Assembly (NCBI GenBank): GCA_022425325.1
Contig: JAKMFW010000015.1
Location: forward strand, 79,937-143,936
DNA length: 64,000 bases
From: Acidimicrobiales bacterium
Lineage (GTDB): Bacteria > Actinomycetota > Acidimicrobiia > Acidimicrobiales > Aldehydirespiratoraceae
Reading direction: 5' to 3'
Below are positions 38,541 to 47,665 of this stretch, piece after piece. Positions within the stretch are counted from its first letter, which is position 1. Every line of letters starts with the position of its first letter. The position numbers and the translations under genes were made by a program. The notes under the pieces were generated by a model. It worked only from the letters and a program-made list of their open reading frames with translations. It did no database searches and was not told the origin of the DNA.

Positions 38541-39095
38541 TCACGTCGTCGGCCGCTCGACCGCCGTCGCCTTGAGTTGCTGCTCGGCATCCCGATGGTG
38601 ATGCACCATCTCGTGCAGCACGAAACGCGCCATCCCTCGGATGGTGAAACGTTCACCCGCTCGGCGCTCCGCTGCCGCATCCCATTGCCCCGACGCCAGA
38701 TCCGAGAGTGACTGACCGAACCGGCGAGCGTTGGCCGCTATCGCCTCGGCGACGAGGACCGGTTCCTGTTCGTTGTACCGACTGTCGACGACTGCGGCAT
38801 CGTGATCCCACCAGCCGAGCTGCTGGCCGGGAGTCGTTGCCGTTCGGTGGATGCGCTCCTCGAAGACGGCGAGCACATCACGGGTATGGCAGGCGTACTC
38901 GAGCGGACTCCACACGTCGGGCACAGGCCGACGTCGAAGATCGGCAACATCGGCGGTGGCGAGGGTCCCACCCCATCGGGCGGCGACATCGGTGAGGGCG
39001 CGGGGAAGGTCGGCGTCGGCGTTGGTCGAGGCGTCGAGTCCGCAGTCCGGGCATGCCTCGAACTGCATCCGAACCCATTCGCGCCCTTCGTTCAC
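38541..39095 (-). CDS. DinB-like domain protein with N-terminal CPDC
   Basis: QFEACPDCGLDA; VWSPLEYACHTRDVLAVFEERI; FVLHEMVHHHRDAEQQL. Confidence 0.75.
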   Translation of the reverse strand: MNEGREWVRMQFEACPDCGLDASTNADADLPRALTDVAARWGGTLATADVADLRRRPVPDVWSPLEYACHTRDVLAVFEERIHRTATTPGQQLGWWDHDAAVVDSRYNEQEPVLVAEAIAANARRFGQSLSDLASGQWDAAAERRAGERFTIRGMARFVLHEMVHHHRDAEQQLKATAVERPTT

Positions 39096-40009
39096 GAACG
39101 AGCCGCCATCGCAACGGCGATCTCGGCGCCGACGCGAGCGTTGTTCTCGGCGAGCGCCAGATTCGCCGGGACACTCTCGCCGTCAGTCGCGGCGGCGATC
39201 GCCGCCAGCACGACCGGAGTCACGCCGGGGCCCTGCACCCCCGTCGCCTCCGCCTCGGCGAGCGCGGCTGCGATCGCGGTGTTGATGCGGTCGGAATCGA
39301 GTTCGTCGGTCTCGGGGATCGGGTTGGCCACCAGCACGCCCCCGGGGTGACCGAGTTCGGCATTGGCGGCCACCAGCGCCGCGACCTCGTCGCCTGAACG
39401 GACGGTCATCGTGACGGGTGAGCCGGAGTCGCGGGTGTAGAAGGCCGGGAACCGGTCGGTGTTCCAGCCGACGACCGGAACGCCGAGCGTCTCGAACTCC
39501 TCGAGGGTGCGCGGCAGGTCGAGGAAGGCCTTGGCCCCCGCCGACACGGTGACGACCGGATGACGGGCGATGGCGAGGAGGTCGTGGGACACGTCGCCGG
39601 ACTCTGCCGCGCCCCGATGAACACCGCCGATGCCGCCGGTGGCGAACACGGCCACACCGGCGCGGGCGGCGAGCGTGACCGACGCCGACACGGTGGTGAC
39701 ACCGACGTCGAGTGCGGTGGCGTGGGCATGCCCGAGATCTCGGGCGGCGATCTTCGTGGTGCCGCCGAGCACCCGCTCGACCTCGTCGGCGGCGATACCG
39801 ACCACCGCGACACCGTCGAGTACGGCGGTCATCGCTGGGACGGCGCCGGCTGCTCGGATCACGGCGTCGCAGCGCTCCAGACATTCGAGGTTGGCGGGTT
39901 CGGGAAGGCCGAAGGCGCTGTAGATCGTGGATTCCATGGCCACGACGGGCACACCGTCGGCCACCGCCGAGGCGACCTCGTCGCCCACTCGAAAGATCGT
40001 CTGCAACAT
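39092..40009 (-). CDS. psuG: Pseudouridine-5'-phosphate glycosidase
   Basis: VVAMESTIYSAFGLPEPANLECLERCDAVIRAAGAVPAMTAVLDGVAVVG; GIGGVHRGAAESGDVSHDL. Confidence 0.93.
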   Translation of the reverse strand: MLQTIFRVGDEVASAVADGVPVVAMESTIYSAFGLPEPANLECLERCDAVIRAAGAVPAMTAVLDGVAVVGIAADEVERVLGGTTKIAARDLGHAHATALDVGVTTVSASVTLAARAGVAVFATGGIGGVHRGAAESGDVSHDLLAIARHPVVTVSAGAKAFLDLPRTLEEFETLGVPVVGWNTDRFPAFYTRDSGSPVTMTVRSGDEVAALVAANAELGHPGGVLVANPIPETDELDSDRINTAIAAALAEAEATGVQGPGVTPVVLAAIAAATDGESVPANLALAENNARVGAEIAVAMAARS

Positions 40010-40069
40010 CGGCTTCAGGTTAGGAGCCTCGGGTGGCCGACGGTTGCCCGTTCGACTATCAATGGCCCC

Positions 40070-41785
40070 GTGATCGACGCACTCAACGCCACCTGGGACG
40101 CCATGATCGCGGAGGGTCAGCCCTTCGCCATGACCGAGACGGAGGTCCGCGGGATTCCCATGCGGGTCTTCACCAGCGCACCACCCGACATGCGCTTCAT
40201 TTGGGAGATGTCAGCTGGGCACGGCGACAAGCCGTACCTCGTCTTCGAGGACGAGGAGATGTCGTACGGCGAGGCGCATGCCACCGTGCGTTCGCTCGCC
40301 GCCTACCTCGTCGAGCAGGGCGTGCAGCCCGGCGACCGGGTGGCGATCGCCATGCGCAACTATCCCGAGTGGGCGCTGTCCTACTGGGCCACGATCTGTA
40401 TCGGTGCCGCCGCCGTCGGTGTCAACGCCTGGTGGACTCCCGCCGAGCTCGAGTACGGCCTGAGCGACTCCCGTCCGAAGGTCGTCATCTGTGACGGCGA
40501 GCGACTCGAACGACTCAACGAGGTCATCGGTGGCCTGCGTGAGGCCGGCGACATGCACGTCGTCTCCGTCCGCACCGACGGCGAACTGCCGTCAGGTGGT
40601 GTGCGCTGGGCCGATGTCGTCGACGCCGACAGCGCGCCCGCCGAACTCCCCGCCGTCGAGATCGATCCCGACGAGGACATGTGCATCTTCTACACCTCGG
40701 GCACCACCGGCTTCCCGAAGGGCGCCCAGCTGACCCACCGCGGTTCGGTGCACAACTTGATGCACATGGCGTTCGCCAACGCCGCCGCCGGTGCCGCGGC
40801 TGCTGCGGTGGCCGAGTCCGGTGCGGTCGAGATCGAGCCGCCGAAGGAGGTGCCGCCGTCGGCGATGGTTCCCACGCCGCTGTTCCACGTCACTGCCAAC
40901 AACTGTGTGCTGCATCCGCTCACATTCCTCGGTGCCAAGCTCGTGCTGATGCACAAGTGGGATCCGGGTCGGGCCCTCGAGCTGATCGAGCGCGAGCAGG
41001 TCGCGACCTTCACCGGTGTGCCCACCATGAGCCGTGAGCTGCTCCTTCACCCCGACTGGGAGACCCGCGACACCAGTTCGCTCGGTTCGATGGGTGGTGG
41101 TGGCGCCGCTCTGCAGCCCGACCTCGTCGAGAAGATCAGTAAGGCCAAGGGGGCGGTGCAGCCCTCGACCGGCTACGGCCTCACGGAGACCCACGGCATC
41201 ATCACCGCCGTCGGCAACATCTTCTTCAACCTCAAGCCGACCTCGGCCGGCCGCATCATGCCGACCTTCGACTACAAGGTGGTCGACGAGGACGGCAACC
41301 CCGTGCCCGACGGTGAGCGTGGCGAGTTCTGTGTGAAGGGCCCGGCGGTCGTGAAGGGCTACCTCAACCGCCCGGAGGCCACGGCCGAGGCGATCGTCGA
41401 CGGCTACTTCAGCACCGGCGACATCGTCTATGTCGACGACGACGGCTTCGTACACATCGTCGACCGAGCCAAGGACATGGTCCTGCGTGGTGGCGAGAAC
41501 GTGTACTGCGCTGAGGTCGAGGCCGCCATCTACGAGCACCCCGACATCGCCGAGGCCGCCGTGTTCGGTGTCGAGGACGAGCGGTTGGGCGAGGCCGTCG
41601 GTGTCGCGATTCACCTCGTTCCCGAAGCGACACTCGATCAGGCCGGGCTCACCGCCCACCTGGCGCCGTTGCTGGCCAAGTTCAAGATTCCGGAACATGT
41701 CTGGTTCCTGGACGAACCGCTGCCACAGAACGCCAACGGCAAGTTCCTGAAGCGCCAGCTGCGCGAGAGCCTCACGGCAGGCTGA
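40070..41785 (+). CDS. AMP-dependent acyl-CoA ligase
   Basis: CIFYTSGTTGFPKGAQLTHRG, GYGLTETHGI, YFSTGDIVYVDDDGFVHIVDRAKDMVLRGGENVYCAEVE; GTG start. Confidence 0.92.
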   Translation: MIDALNATWDAMIAEGQPFAMTETEVRGIPMRVFTSAPPDMRFIWEMSAGHGDKPYLVFEDEEMSYGEAHATVRSLAAYLVEQGVQPGDRVAIAMRNYPEWALSYWATICIGAAAVGVNAWWTPAELEYGLSDSRPKVVICDGERLERLNEVIGGLREAGDMHVVSVRTDGELPSGGVRWADVVDADSAPAELPAVEIDPDEDMCIFYTSGTTGFPKGAQLTHRGSVHNLMHMAFANAAAGAAAAAVAESGAVEIEPPKEVPPSAMVPTPLFHVTANNCVLHPLTFLGAKLVLMHKWDPGRALELIEREQVATFTGVPTMSRELLLHPDWETRDTSSLGSMGGGGAALQPDLVEKISKAKGAVQPSTGYGLTETHGIITAVGNIFFNLKPTSAGRIMPTFDYKVVDEDGNPVPDGERGEFCVKGPAVVKGYLNRPEATAEAIVDGYFSTGDIVYVDDDGFVHIVDRAKDMVLRGGENVYCAEVEAAIYEHPDIAEAAVFGVEDERLGEAVGVAIHLVPEATLDQAGLTAHLAPLLAKFKIPEHVWFLDEPLPQNANGKFLKRQLRESLTAG

Positions 41786-41792
41786 GCCGAAT

Positions 41793-41823
41793 TCCGGCGG
41801 TGAGCGGTCGACTCACCGCCGGA
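41793..41823. terminator. Bidirectional terminator-like hairpin
   Basis: TCCGGCGGTGAG-cggtcga-CTCACCGCCGGA, perfect 12-bp stem between convergent genes. Confidence 0.75.
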
Positions 41824-41842
41824 CGGACAAACGGCTGCTGGC

Positions 41843-42481
41843 TCAGGCGGACGCCTCGGCGTCGACGCCGGCGTCACCGGCGGGTCCGCCGAACCCGCGG
41901 TGGTGGCCACGACGGCTACCGAACTCGATCTCGCCGTTGACGAGGTCCTCGGCCCGCTCGGCGGCCTGGGTGAGCATCTCGGCGGCCTGGGTGTCGTCGA
42001 TGCGACCGTTCTCGACGGCAGTGTCGAGACGCTCCTCGGCACGGGCGACGATGGCATCGACGACGTCGGCGCTGCCGATGCCCTGTGCCTCGGCCAGTTC
42101 GGCGATCGACGAGCCGTTCCGGAGCGCCTCTCGCATCTCGCTGCCCTCGAGGCCGAGGATCTCGGCGATCTCGCCGGCGCCACGCGGACCGCGCTGGCCG
42201 AGGCGCTCACGGAACTCGCCACGGTCGGGGCGGGCGTTCTGGAGGGTCTCGACGACGGCGTCGCGTTGCGCCTCGGTGAGGGTTCCGTCGTCGACGAGAA
42301 CCTGGAGGGCTTCGCTGATTCGCTCGCCGCGTTCGGGAGCGGCCTGCTCCGCCTCGACGACGTCGTCCTGAGCGCCGGCGATCACCGGGGTGAAGAAGGC
42401 GGCGCCGGCGGCGACACCGCCGAGCGTGGAGGCCGCGATGGCGGTGATGGCGACGGAGCGCTTGATCGGGGTGGTGGTCAT
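41843..42481 (-). CDS. Secreted helical-repeat protein
   Basis: Signal-like VAITAIAASTLGGVAAGAAFFTPVIAGAQDD; acidic helical repeats (VLVDDGTLTEAQRDAVVETL / TAVENGRIDDTQAAEMLTQAAERA; LGLEGSEMREALRNGSSIAELAEAQGI), GHHRGFGG tail. Confidence 0.72.
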   Translation of the reverse strand: MTTTPIKRSVAITAIAASTLGGVAAGAAFFTPVIAGAQDDVVEAEQAAPERGERISEALQVLVDDGTLTEAQRDAVVETLQNARPDRGEFRERLGQRGPRGAGEIAEILGLEGSEMREALRNGSSIAELAEAQGIGSADVVDAIVARAEERLDTAVENGRIDDTQAAEMLTQAAERAEDLVNGEIEFGSRRGHHRGFGGPAGDAGVDAEASA

Positions 42482-42638
42482 GATGGGTGCTGCTTCCTGG
42501 AGGGGATGGAGTGCGAGAGGGGCGCCTCTCGGATACCAACACTCGGCCTCCCGGGTAAGACGATCGTGAGGCCACCGGGTTCAGGCGATGAGGAAGGTGT
42601 GAGGATTGTGTGATGGCTCCGGCCGTAGGATTCCCGCC

Positions 42639-43802
42639 GTGACCTCCAACCCGTTCCTCACCGAACGTCTCCAGGGCTTCGGCACGACGATCTTCACCCA
42701 GATGTCGGCCCTGGCGGTCGAGACACAGTCGGTCAACCTCGGTCAGGGGTTTCCCGATACCGACGGACCCGAGGAGGTCGCCGAAGCTGCCCGCCGGGCG
42801 ATTCGGGACGGACACAACCAGTACCCCCCGCTGCCGGGCATCCCGTCCCTGCGTGAGGCGGTGAGCGAACACCGCGCCCGGTTCCGCGGCCAGGAGTTCG
42901 ACCCGAACGGTGAGATCTTGATCACCGCCGGTGCCACTGAGGCACTCGCTGCCGCCATGCTCGCCCTCACCGGGCCAGGCGACGAGGTCGTCACCTTCGA
43001 GCCCTACTACGACTCCTACGCCGCCGGTATCGCCCTGAGCGGCGCGACTCGCCGGGTGGTCACCCTTCGCGCTCCCGACTGGACCTTCGACCCCGACGAG
43101 CTGCGGGCTGCGTTCACGACGAACACGAAGGCGTTCCTTCTCAACACGCCACACAATCCGACGGGCAAGGTGTTCACTCGTGACGAACTCGCGCTCATCG
43201 CCGAGTTGTGTTGCGAGCACGACGTCGTCGCCGTCACCGACGAGGTCTACGAGCACCTCGTCTTCGACGGGGAACACCACGCGCTTGCAACCTTTCCGGG
43301 AATGGCCGAGCGCACGCTCACCGTGTCGTCGGCCGGGAAGATCTTCTCGTTCACGGGATGGAAGGTCGGGTGGGCGTGTGGTCCGGCCGATCTCGTCACG
43401 GCGGTCCGCACCGCCAAGCAGTTTTTGACCTTTGCGGGCGGTGGTCCGTTCCAGCACGCCGTCGCCGTCGGACTCCGCCTCGGCGACGACTTCTTCGCCG
43501 GCTACACCGCCGAAATGCAGGCCAAACGCGATCGGCTCTCGGCCGGACTCGCCGACGCCGGCCTTGACGTCTTACCGACGCAGGGCACCTACTTCGCAAG
43601 TTGCGACATCACGTCGATCGGCGAGACCAACGGCACCGACTTCTGCCTCGCGCTCCCTGAGCGAGCCGGTGTCGTCGCCGTGCCGTCGATGGTGTTCTTC
43701 GACAATCAGGACGAGGGCGCGTCCATCATCCGCTTCGCGTTCTGCAAGAAGGACGAGGTCATCGACGAGGCCGTCGCCCGGCTCAAGGCAGGCCTGTCAT
43801 GA
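42639..43802 (+). CDS. Class I/II aminotransferase (kynurenine/glutamine/methionine transaminase type)
   Basis: VNLGQGFPDTDGPEEVAEAARRAI, NQYPPLPGIPSLREAV, SSAGKIFSFTGWKVGW (PLP Lys). Confidence 0.88.
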   Translation: MTSNPFLTERLQGFGTTIFTQMSALAVETQSVNLGQGFPDTDGPEEVAEAARRAIRDGHNQYPPLPGIPSLREAVSEHRARFRGQEFDPNGEILITAGATEALAAAMLALTGPGDEVVTFEPYYDSYAAGIALSGATRRVVTLRAPDWTFDPDELRAAFTTNTKAFLLNTPHNPTGKVFTRDELALIAELCCEHDVVAVTDEVYEHLVFDGEHHALATFPGMAERTLTVSSAGKIFSFTGWKVGWACGPADLVTAVRTAKQFLTFAGGGPFQHAVAVGLRLGDDFFAGYTAEMQAKRDRLSAGLADAGLDVLPTQGTYFASCDITSIGETNGTDFCLALPERAGVVAVPSMVFFDNQDEGASIIRFAFCKKDEVIDEAVARLKAGLS

Positions 43803-44566
43803 CACTCCAACTCGCCGCCATCCAACACGACATCGCCTGGGAGTCTCCGACAGAGACGATCGCCGCCGTCCGACCACTCGTGCTCAATGCCGCCGAGCAG
43901 GGCGCAACCCTGATCTCGCTCACCGAGATGTGGGCGTGCGGGTTCTCGATGAACACCGAGGTCGTCGCCGAGGCCCCCGACGGCCGCACTGCGACGACCA
44001 TGCACGAGCTTGCCGAGGAGACCGGCTGTTGGATCGCAGGCTCGTTTCCCGAACACACCCCCGGCCACGATCGACCGACCAACCGCTTCCTGCTCGCCGG
44101 GCCGAACGGCGAAGATCACCGGTATTCCAAGACCAAGCCGTTCTCGTTCGCCGGTGAGACCGACCACTACGACGGCGGCACGCCGGTCGAACCGGTCGTG
44201 ATCGACGGCGTTCGCATCACTCCGTTCATCTGTTACGACCTTCGCTTCACCGACCTCTTCTGGAATGCGGCGGCGGACACCGACCTGTATCTCGTTCCGG
44301 CCAACTGGCCCAGCGTGCGTCGTGAGCACTGGATGACCCTTCTGCGGGCCCGAGCGATCGAGAACCAGGCCTATGTGTGCGGTGTCAACCGTGTCGGCAC
44401 TGCGGGTGACGGCCTCGCCCACACCGGCGATTCGCGGATTTTCGACCCGCTCGGCGAACCGCTCGCCGAGGCGCCGCCCGGTTCGGTTCACACAATGCGG
44501 GCCACCATCGATCCGGCGAAGGTCGCCGAGGTGCGATCGACCTTCCGCTTCATGAACGACCGGTAG
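43799..44566 (+). CDS. Nitrilase-superfamily amidase (omega-amidase-like)
   Basis: LTEMWACGF (E), RYSKTKPFSFAGE (K), PFICYDLRFTDLFW (C); 4-bp overlap with the aminotransferase. Confidence 0.87.
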   Translation: MTLQLAAIQHDIAWESPTETIAAVRPLVLNAAEQGATLISLTEMWACGFSMNTEVVAEAPDGRTATTMHELAEETGCWIAGSFPEHTPGHDRPTNRFLLAGPNGEDHRYSKTKPFSFAGETDHYDGGTPVEPVVIDGVRITPFICYDLRFTDLFWNAAADTDLYLVPANWPSVRREHWMTLLRARAIENQAYVCGVNRVGTAGDGLAHTGDSRIFDPLGEPLAEAPPGSVHTMRATIDPAKVAEVRSTFRFMNDR

Positions 44567-44573
44567 CGCGCCG

Positions 44574-45959
44574 TCAGTCGTCGACGGTCGGGAGCACGAA
44601 ACCGACGGCTGCGCCGCCCCCAGGCGCCTCGGTTGCCGAGACGGATCCGCCGTGGGCTTCAGCGACCTGTCGGACGATCGCGAGGCCGAGGCCGGAGCCC
44701 GGCATCGTGCGCGTTGCCTCGACTCGGTGGAACCGGTCGAAGACCCTGGATCGGTCGGCTTCCGGGATGCCGGGCCCGGCGTCGAGCACGGTGACGGCCC
44801 CGCCGTCGACGATCACCGTGATCGATGTGCCGTCGGGCGAGAACTTCGTCGCGTTCTCGACCAAGTTACGGATCGCCCGGGACACCGCCTGCGGGCGCGC
44901 TTCGATCACGGCTCGCCGTCGAACATCGAGTTCGATGGTGCGTTCGGTGCGGCGGGCCTGGCGTTCGACGATTGGCGCGGCGAGTTCGGCGAGTTCGATC
45001 GGCGCCAAGGCCTCGTCGGTGCGTACGTCGGTGGCGAGGTCGACCAACTCGGCGACGAGATCCCCGAGTTCGGCAATCTCGGCATGGATGTCGTCGATGA
45101 TCGCCGTGCGCGTCTCCTCGGGGATCTCCCGCTCGGAGCGCAACACGTCGGCGTTGGTCTGGAGGCTCGCCAACGGTGTGCGGAGTTCGTGGCTGGCGTC
45201 CATGACCAGGCGGTGTTGTTGACGTCGCGACGCCGACAACGCCTCGAGCATTGAGTTGAAGCTCCCGGCGAGCCGGCCGACCTCTGCGCCACCGGATCCG
45301 TCGACCGGCTGCTCCAGATCGCCCGTCTCGGCGACACGTTCGGCGGCATCGGTCAGTCGGCGGATCGGGGCGATCGTGCCGCCCGAGATGAACCACCCGG
45401 CTACCGCGGCCACCACGATGGCGACGACCGAGATGAACACGATGCGATCGGCGAGATCATCGAGCGACTGATCGATCTCGCCCAGCGGGCGGGCGAACTG
45501 CACGAAGACATCGTTCGCTGCGATCGTGGCGATCCGGGCCCGACCGCCGTCGACCGATCCATCGGAGAGCACCGGTACGTCTCCGCCCCGGGGGTAGTCG
45601 GTCGGTGCCAGATCTACCGAGAACGGGGTGCCGACGTTCAAGATCACCTCACCATTCGGCGCCACCACCCGGGAGAAGTTGTCCCGGGCCGTCTGGTCGA
45701 GGAACGACCGCGGACCCCGGCGCTCGACGAACCCTTCGGCGGCAGCGTCTTGCAGCGCGCTCCGAGTGAACGCCTCTCGGAATTGCGGACCGCTGACGAC
45801 GTTCACGAACCCGGCTGCTCGGCTCTGCAACTCGATGTCGACTTCCTCGACGAGTTCGCGTTCGGCCGCTGCGTAGACGCGCTGTCCCACCACGGCGACG
45901 ACGGCGGTGACGACGAGCACCACCACGAGCGTGACGCGGAGACGCAGGCCCATGGTCAC
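44574..45959 (-). CDS. Sensor histidine kinase
   Basis: N-terminal TM, second TM plus HAMP-like (GWFISGGTIAPIRRLTDAAERV), MDASHELRTPLASLQTNADVL, NLVENATKFSPDG, GSGLGLAIV. Confidence 0.92.
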   Translation of the reverse strand: MTMGLRLRVTLVVVLVVTAVVAVVGQRVYAAAERELVEEVDIELQSRAAGFVNVVSGPQFREAFTRSALQDAAAEGFVERRGPRSFLDQTARDNFSRVVAPNGEVILNVGTPFSVDLAPTDYPRGGDVPVLSDGSVDGGRARIATIAANDVFVQFARPLGEIDQSLDDLADRIVFISVVAIVVAAVAGWFISGGTIAPIRRLTDAAERVAETGDLEQPVDGSGGAEVGRLAGSFNSMLEALSASRRQQHRLVMDASHELRTPLASLQTNADVLRSEREIPEETRTAIIDDIHAEIAELGDLVAELVDLATDVRTDEALAPIELAELAAPIVERQARRTERTIELDVRRRAVIEARPQAVSRAIRNLVENATKFSPDGTSITVIVDGGAVTVLDAGPGIPEADRSRVFDRFHRVEATRTMPGSGLGLAIVRQVAEAHGGSVSATEAPGGGAAVGFVLPTVDD

Positions 45960-46636
45960 GCGCCGCCTGCCCGGGCGACGTAGCCCATGCCCCGCACGGT
46001 GTGCAGCAGGCGGGTCGCGCCGTTGGCCTCGAGCTTCTTGCGGAGGTAGCCGACGTACACATCGAGGGTCTTCGAATCGGTCTCGAGCGCTCCGTCCCAG
46101 ACGGTGTCGTAGAGCTGATCGCGGCTCAGGACGACACCGGCGTTGCACACCAGCACTTCGAGTAGGTCGAACTCGGTGCGAGAGAGATCGAGTGCCCGAC
46201 CCTGCCGGGTCACCGACCGGCCGGCCAGGTCGATCCGCAGGTCGTCGAGGACGAGAAGATCGACGTCGTCGGGGGCGGCGCTGCGCAGGCGGGCTCGAAG
46301 CCGGGCAAGGAGTTCGTCGAGCGCGAACGGCTTCACGACATAGTCGTCGGCTCCGGCGTCGAGACCGGCGACTCGGTCGTGCACCTCGTGGCGGGCCGTC
46401 AGCATCAGCACCGGTGTGTCGTCGCCCTGCGCTCGCAGCCGACGACACACGCTCAGACCGTCGGCGTTCGGCATCGACACGTCGAGCAGAAGCAAGTCGG
46501 CGGGGCGGTCGGCATGGAGTTGGAGCGCGCTCGCCCCGTCGCCGGCGGTCGCGACCTCGTAGCCCTCGAGGGTGAGGGCCCGCTCGAGCGACGAGCGGAC
46601 TCGACGGTCGTCTTCGGCGATGAGGATCCGGTGCAC
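45956..46636 (-). CDS. OmpR/PhoB-type response regulator (MprA-like)
   Basis: ILIAEDDRRVRSSLERAL, LLLDVSMPNADGLSVC, VLMLTARHEVHDRVAGLDAGADDYVVKPFALDELLARLRA, LDVYVGYLRKKLE...LLHTVRGMGY. Confidence 0.93.
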   Translation of the reverse strand: MHRILIAEDDRRVRSSLERALTLEGYEVATAGDGASALQLHADRPADLLLLDVSMPNADGLSVCRRLRAQGDDTPVLMLTARHEVHDRVAGLDAGADDYVVKPFALDELLARLRARLRSAAPDDVDLLVLDDLRIDLAGRSVTRQGRALDLSRTEFDLLEVLVCNAGVVLSRDQLYDTVWDGALETDSKTLDVYVGYLRKKLEANGATRLLHTVRGMGYVARAGGA

Positions 46637-46656
46637 GCTCGTACCTTTCCACGACT

Positions 46657-46742
46657 CGGTGAGAATTCCGTGAGATGGGCCGCCATGGGGGCCGGGCGGG
46701 CAGATCCGTCGGGGTGGTCATCGTCCGGTGAACACACCGTGA
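46657..46742. promoter_or_regulatory. Two copies of CGGTGA-N5-CCGTGA (46657-46673 and 46726-46742)
   Basis: CGGTGAgaattCCGTGA and CGGTGAacacaCCGTGA; GTGA half-sites 11 bp apart; in the divergent RR/surE intergenic region. Confidence 0.7.
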
Positions 46743-46756
46743 ACGAGTGCTCGTTC
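46741..46756. promoter_or_regulatory. Inverted repeat GAACGAG-tg-CTCGTTC upstream of surE
   Basis: Perfect 7-bp arms; lies 15 bp upstream of the TAGGGT -10 (46772-46777). Confidence 0.5.
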
Positions 46757-46784
46757 GTCCGCCCTTGCGCCTAGGGTCGCTCGC

Positions 46785-47609
46785 GTGCGAATTCTGGTGA
46801 CCAACGACGACGGCATCGACTCGATCGGCCTCCATGTGCTGGCCCGGGCGATGAAGCCCTTCGGTGAGGTGGTGATCGCCGCCCCCAACACCGAGTACTC
46901 CGGCTACGGCGCTGCGCTGGGCACGCTCCACAACATGAAGCCCGATGTCCGCAAGGAGTACGTCGAGGGAATCGACGAGGCGTGGTCGATCAGTGCGCCG
47001 CCGGCGCTGTGCGCCATGTTCGGGCGCCTCGGTGTGTTCGGCGCCATCGATCTCGTCGTCTCCGGCATCAACCCGGGAGCCAATGTCGGCCGCGCCGTCT
47101 ACCACTCGGGCACCGTCGGGGCCTGCCTCACTGCGCGCAACGGCGGGATCTCCGGCGTCGCCGTCTCACAGTCGGTCGATGCATTCGGCGTCGAAGGGCA
47201 GGGCTGGGAAGAAGCGCTCGGCAGTCAGGTCTGGCAAGGGGCCGGCGATGTCGCCGCCATCGCCGTCGGCGCCCTCATCCAGGACATGCCCGATGAGCCG
47301 ATCGTGCTCAACATCAATGTGCCCAACCGTCCCGCCGAGGACATGGCGGGCTGGAAGCGCACCGATGTCGGTCACGCGCCGCCTCGGGGTCTGGCCACGG
47401 CGAAACTCGAACCGAAGCCCGGCGCTCACGACACGTACCACGTCGAGATGGAGTGGGGCGATGCCATCCAGATCCCCGAATCCGACGATGGCGGGGCGGT
47501 GATGGCCGGCTACGCCTCACTCACCTGGTTGGGCCGTCTCGAAGGCCTCACGCCTCATCACCCGACCATGCTCGCCACCGAACGGGCGATGGACGAGTTC
47601 TACCGGTGA
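46785..47609 (+). CDS. surE: 5'/3'-nucleotidase SurE
   Basis: VRILVTNDDGIDSIGLHVLARAM, VVSGINPGANVGRAVYHSGTVGA. Confidence 0.94.
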   Translation: MRILVTNDDGIDSIGLHVLARAMKPFGEVVIAAPNTEYSGYGAALGTLHNMKPDVRKEYVEGIDEAWSISAPPALCAMFGRLGVFGAIDLVVSGINPGANVGRAVYHSGTVGACLTARNGGISGVAVSQSVDAFGVEGQGWEEALGSQVWQGAGDVAAIAVGALIQDMPDEPIVLNINVPNRPAEDMAGWKRTDVGHAPPRGLATAKLEPKPGAHDTYHVEMEWGDAIQIPESDDGGAVMAGYASLTWLGRLEGLTPHHPTMLATERAMDEFYR

Positions 47610-47665
47610 CCGGTCGGGGCACTCGACGCGGAGGACGGCATCCGCGTTCGTAGCCTGAGGCGGTC

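Noticed and set aside
46741-46756. LexA/SOS box
   Set aside because: Arms are GAAC-N8-GTTC, not the GAAC-N4-GTTC spacing of actinobacterial SOS boxes, and surE is not a typical SOS gene.
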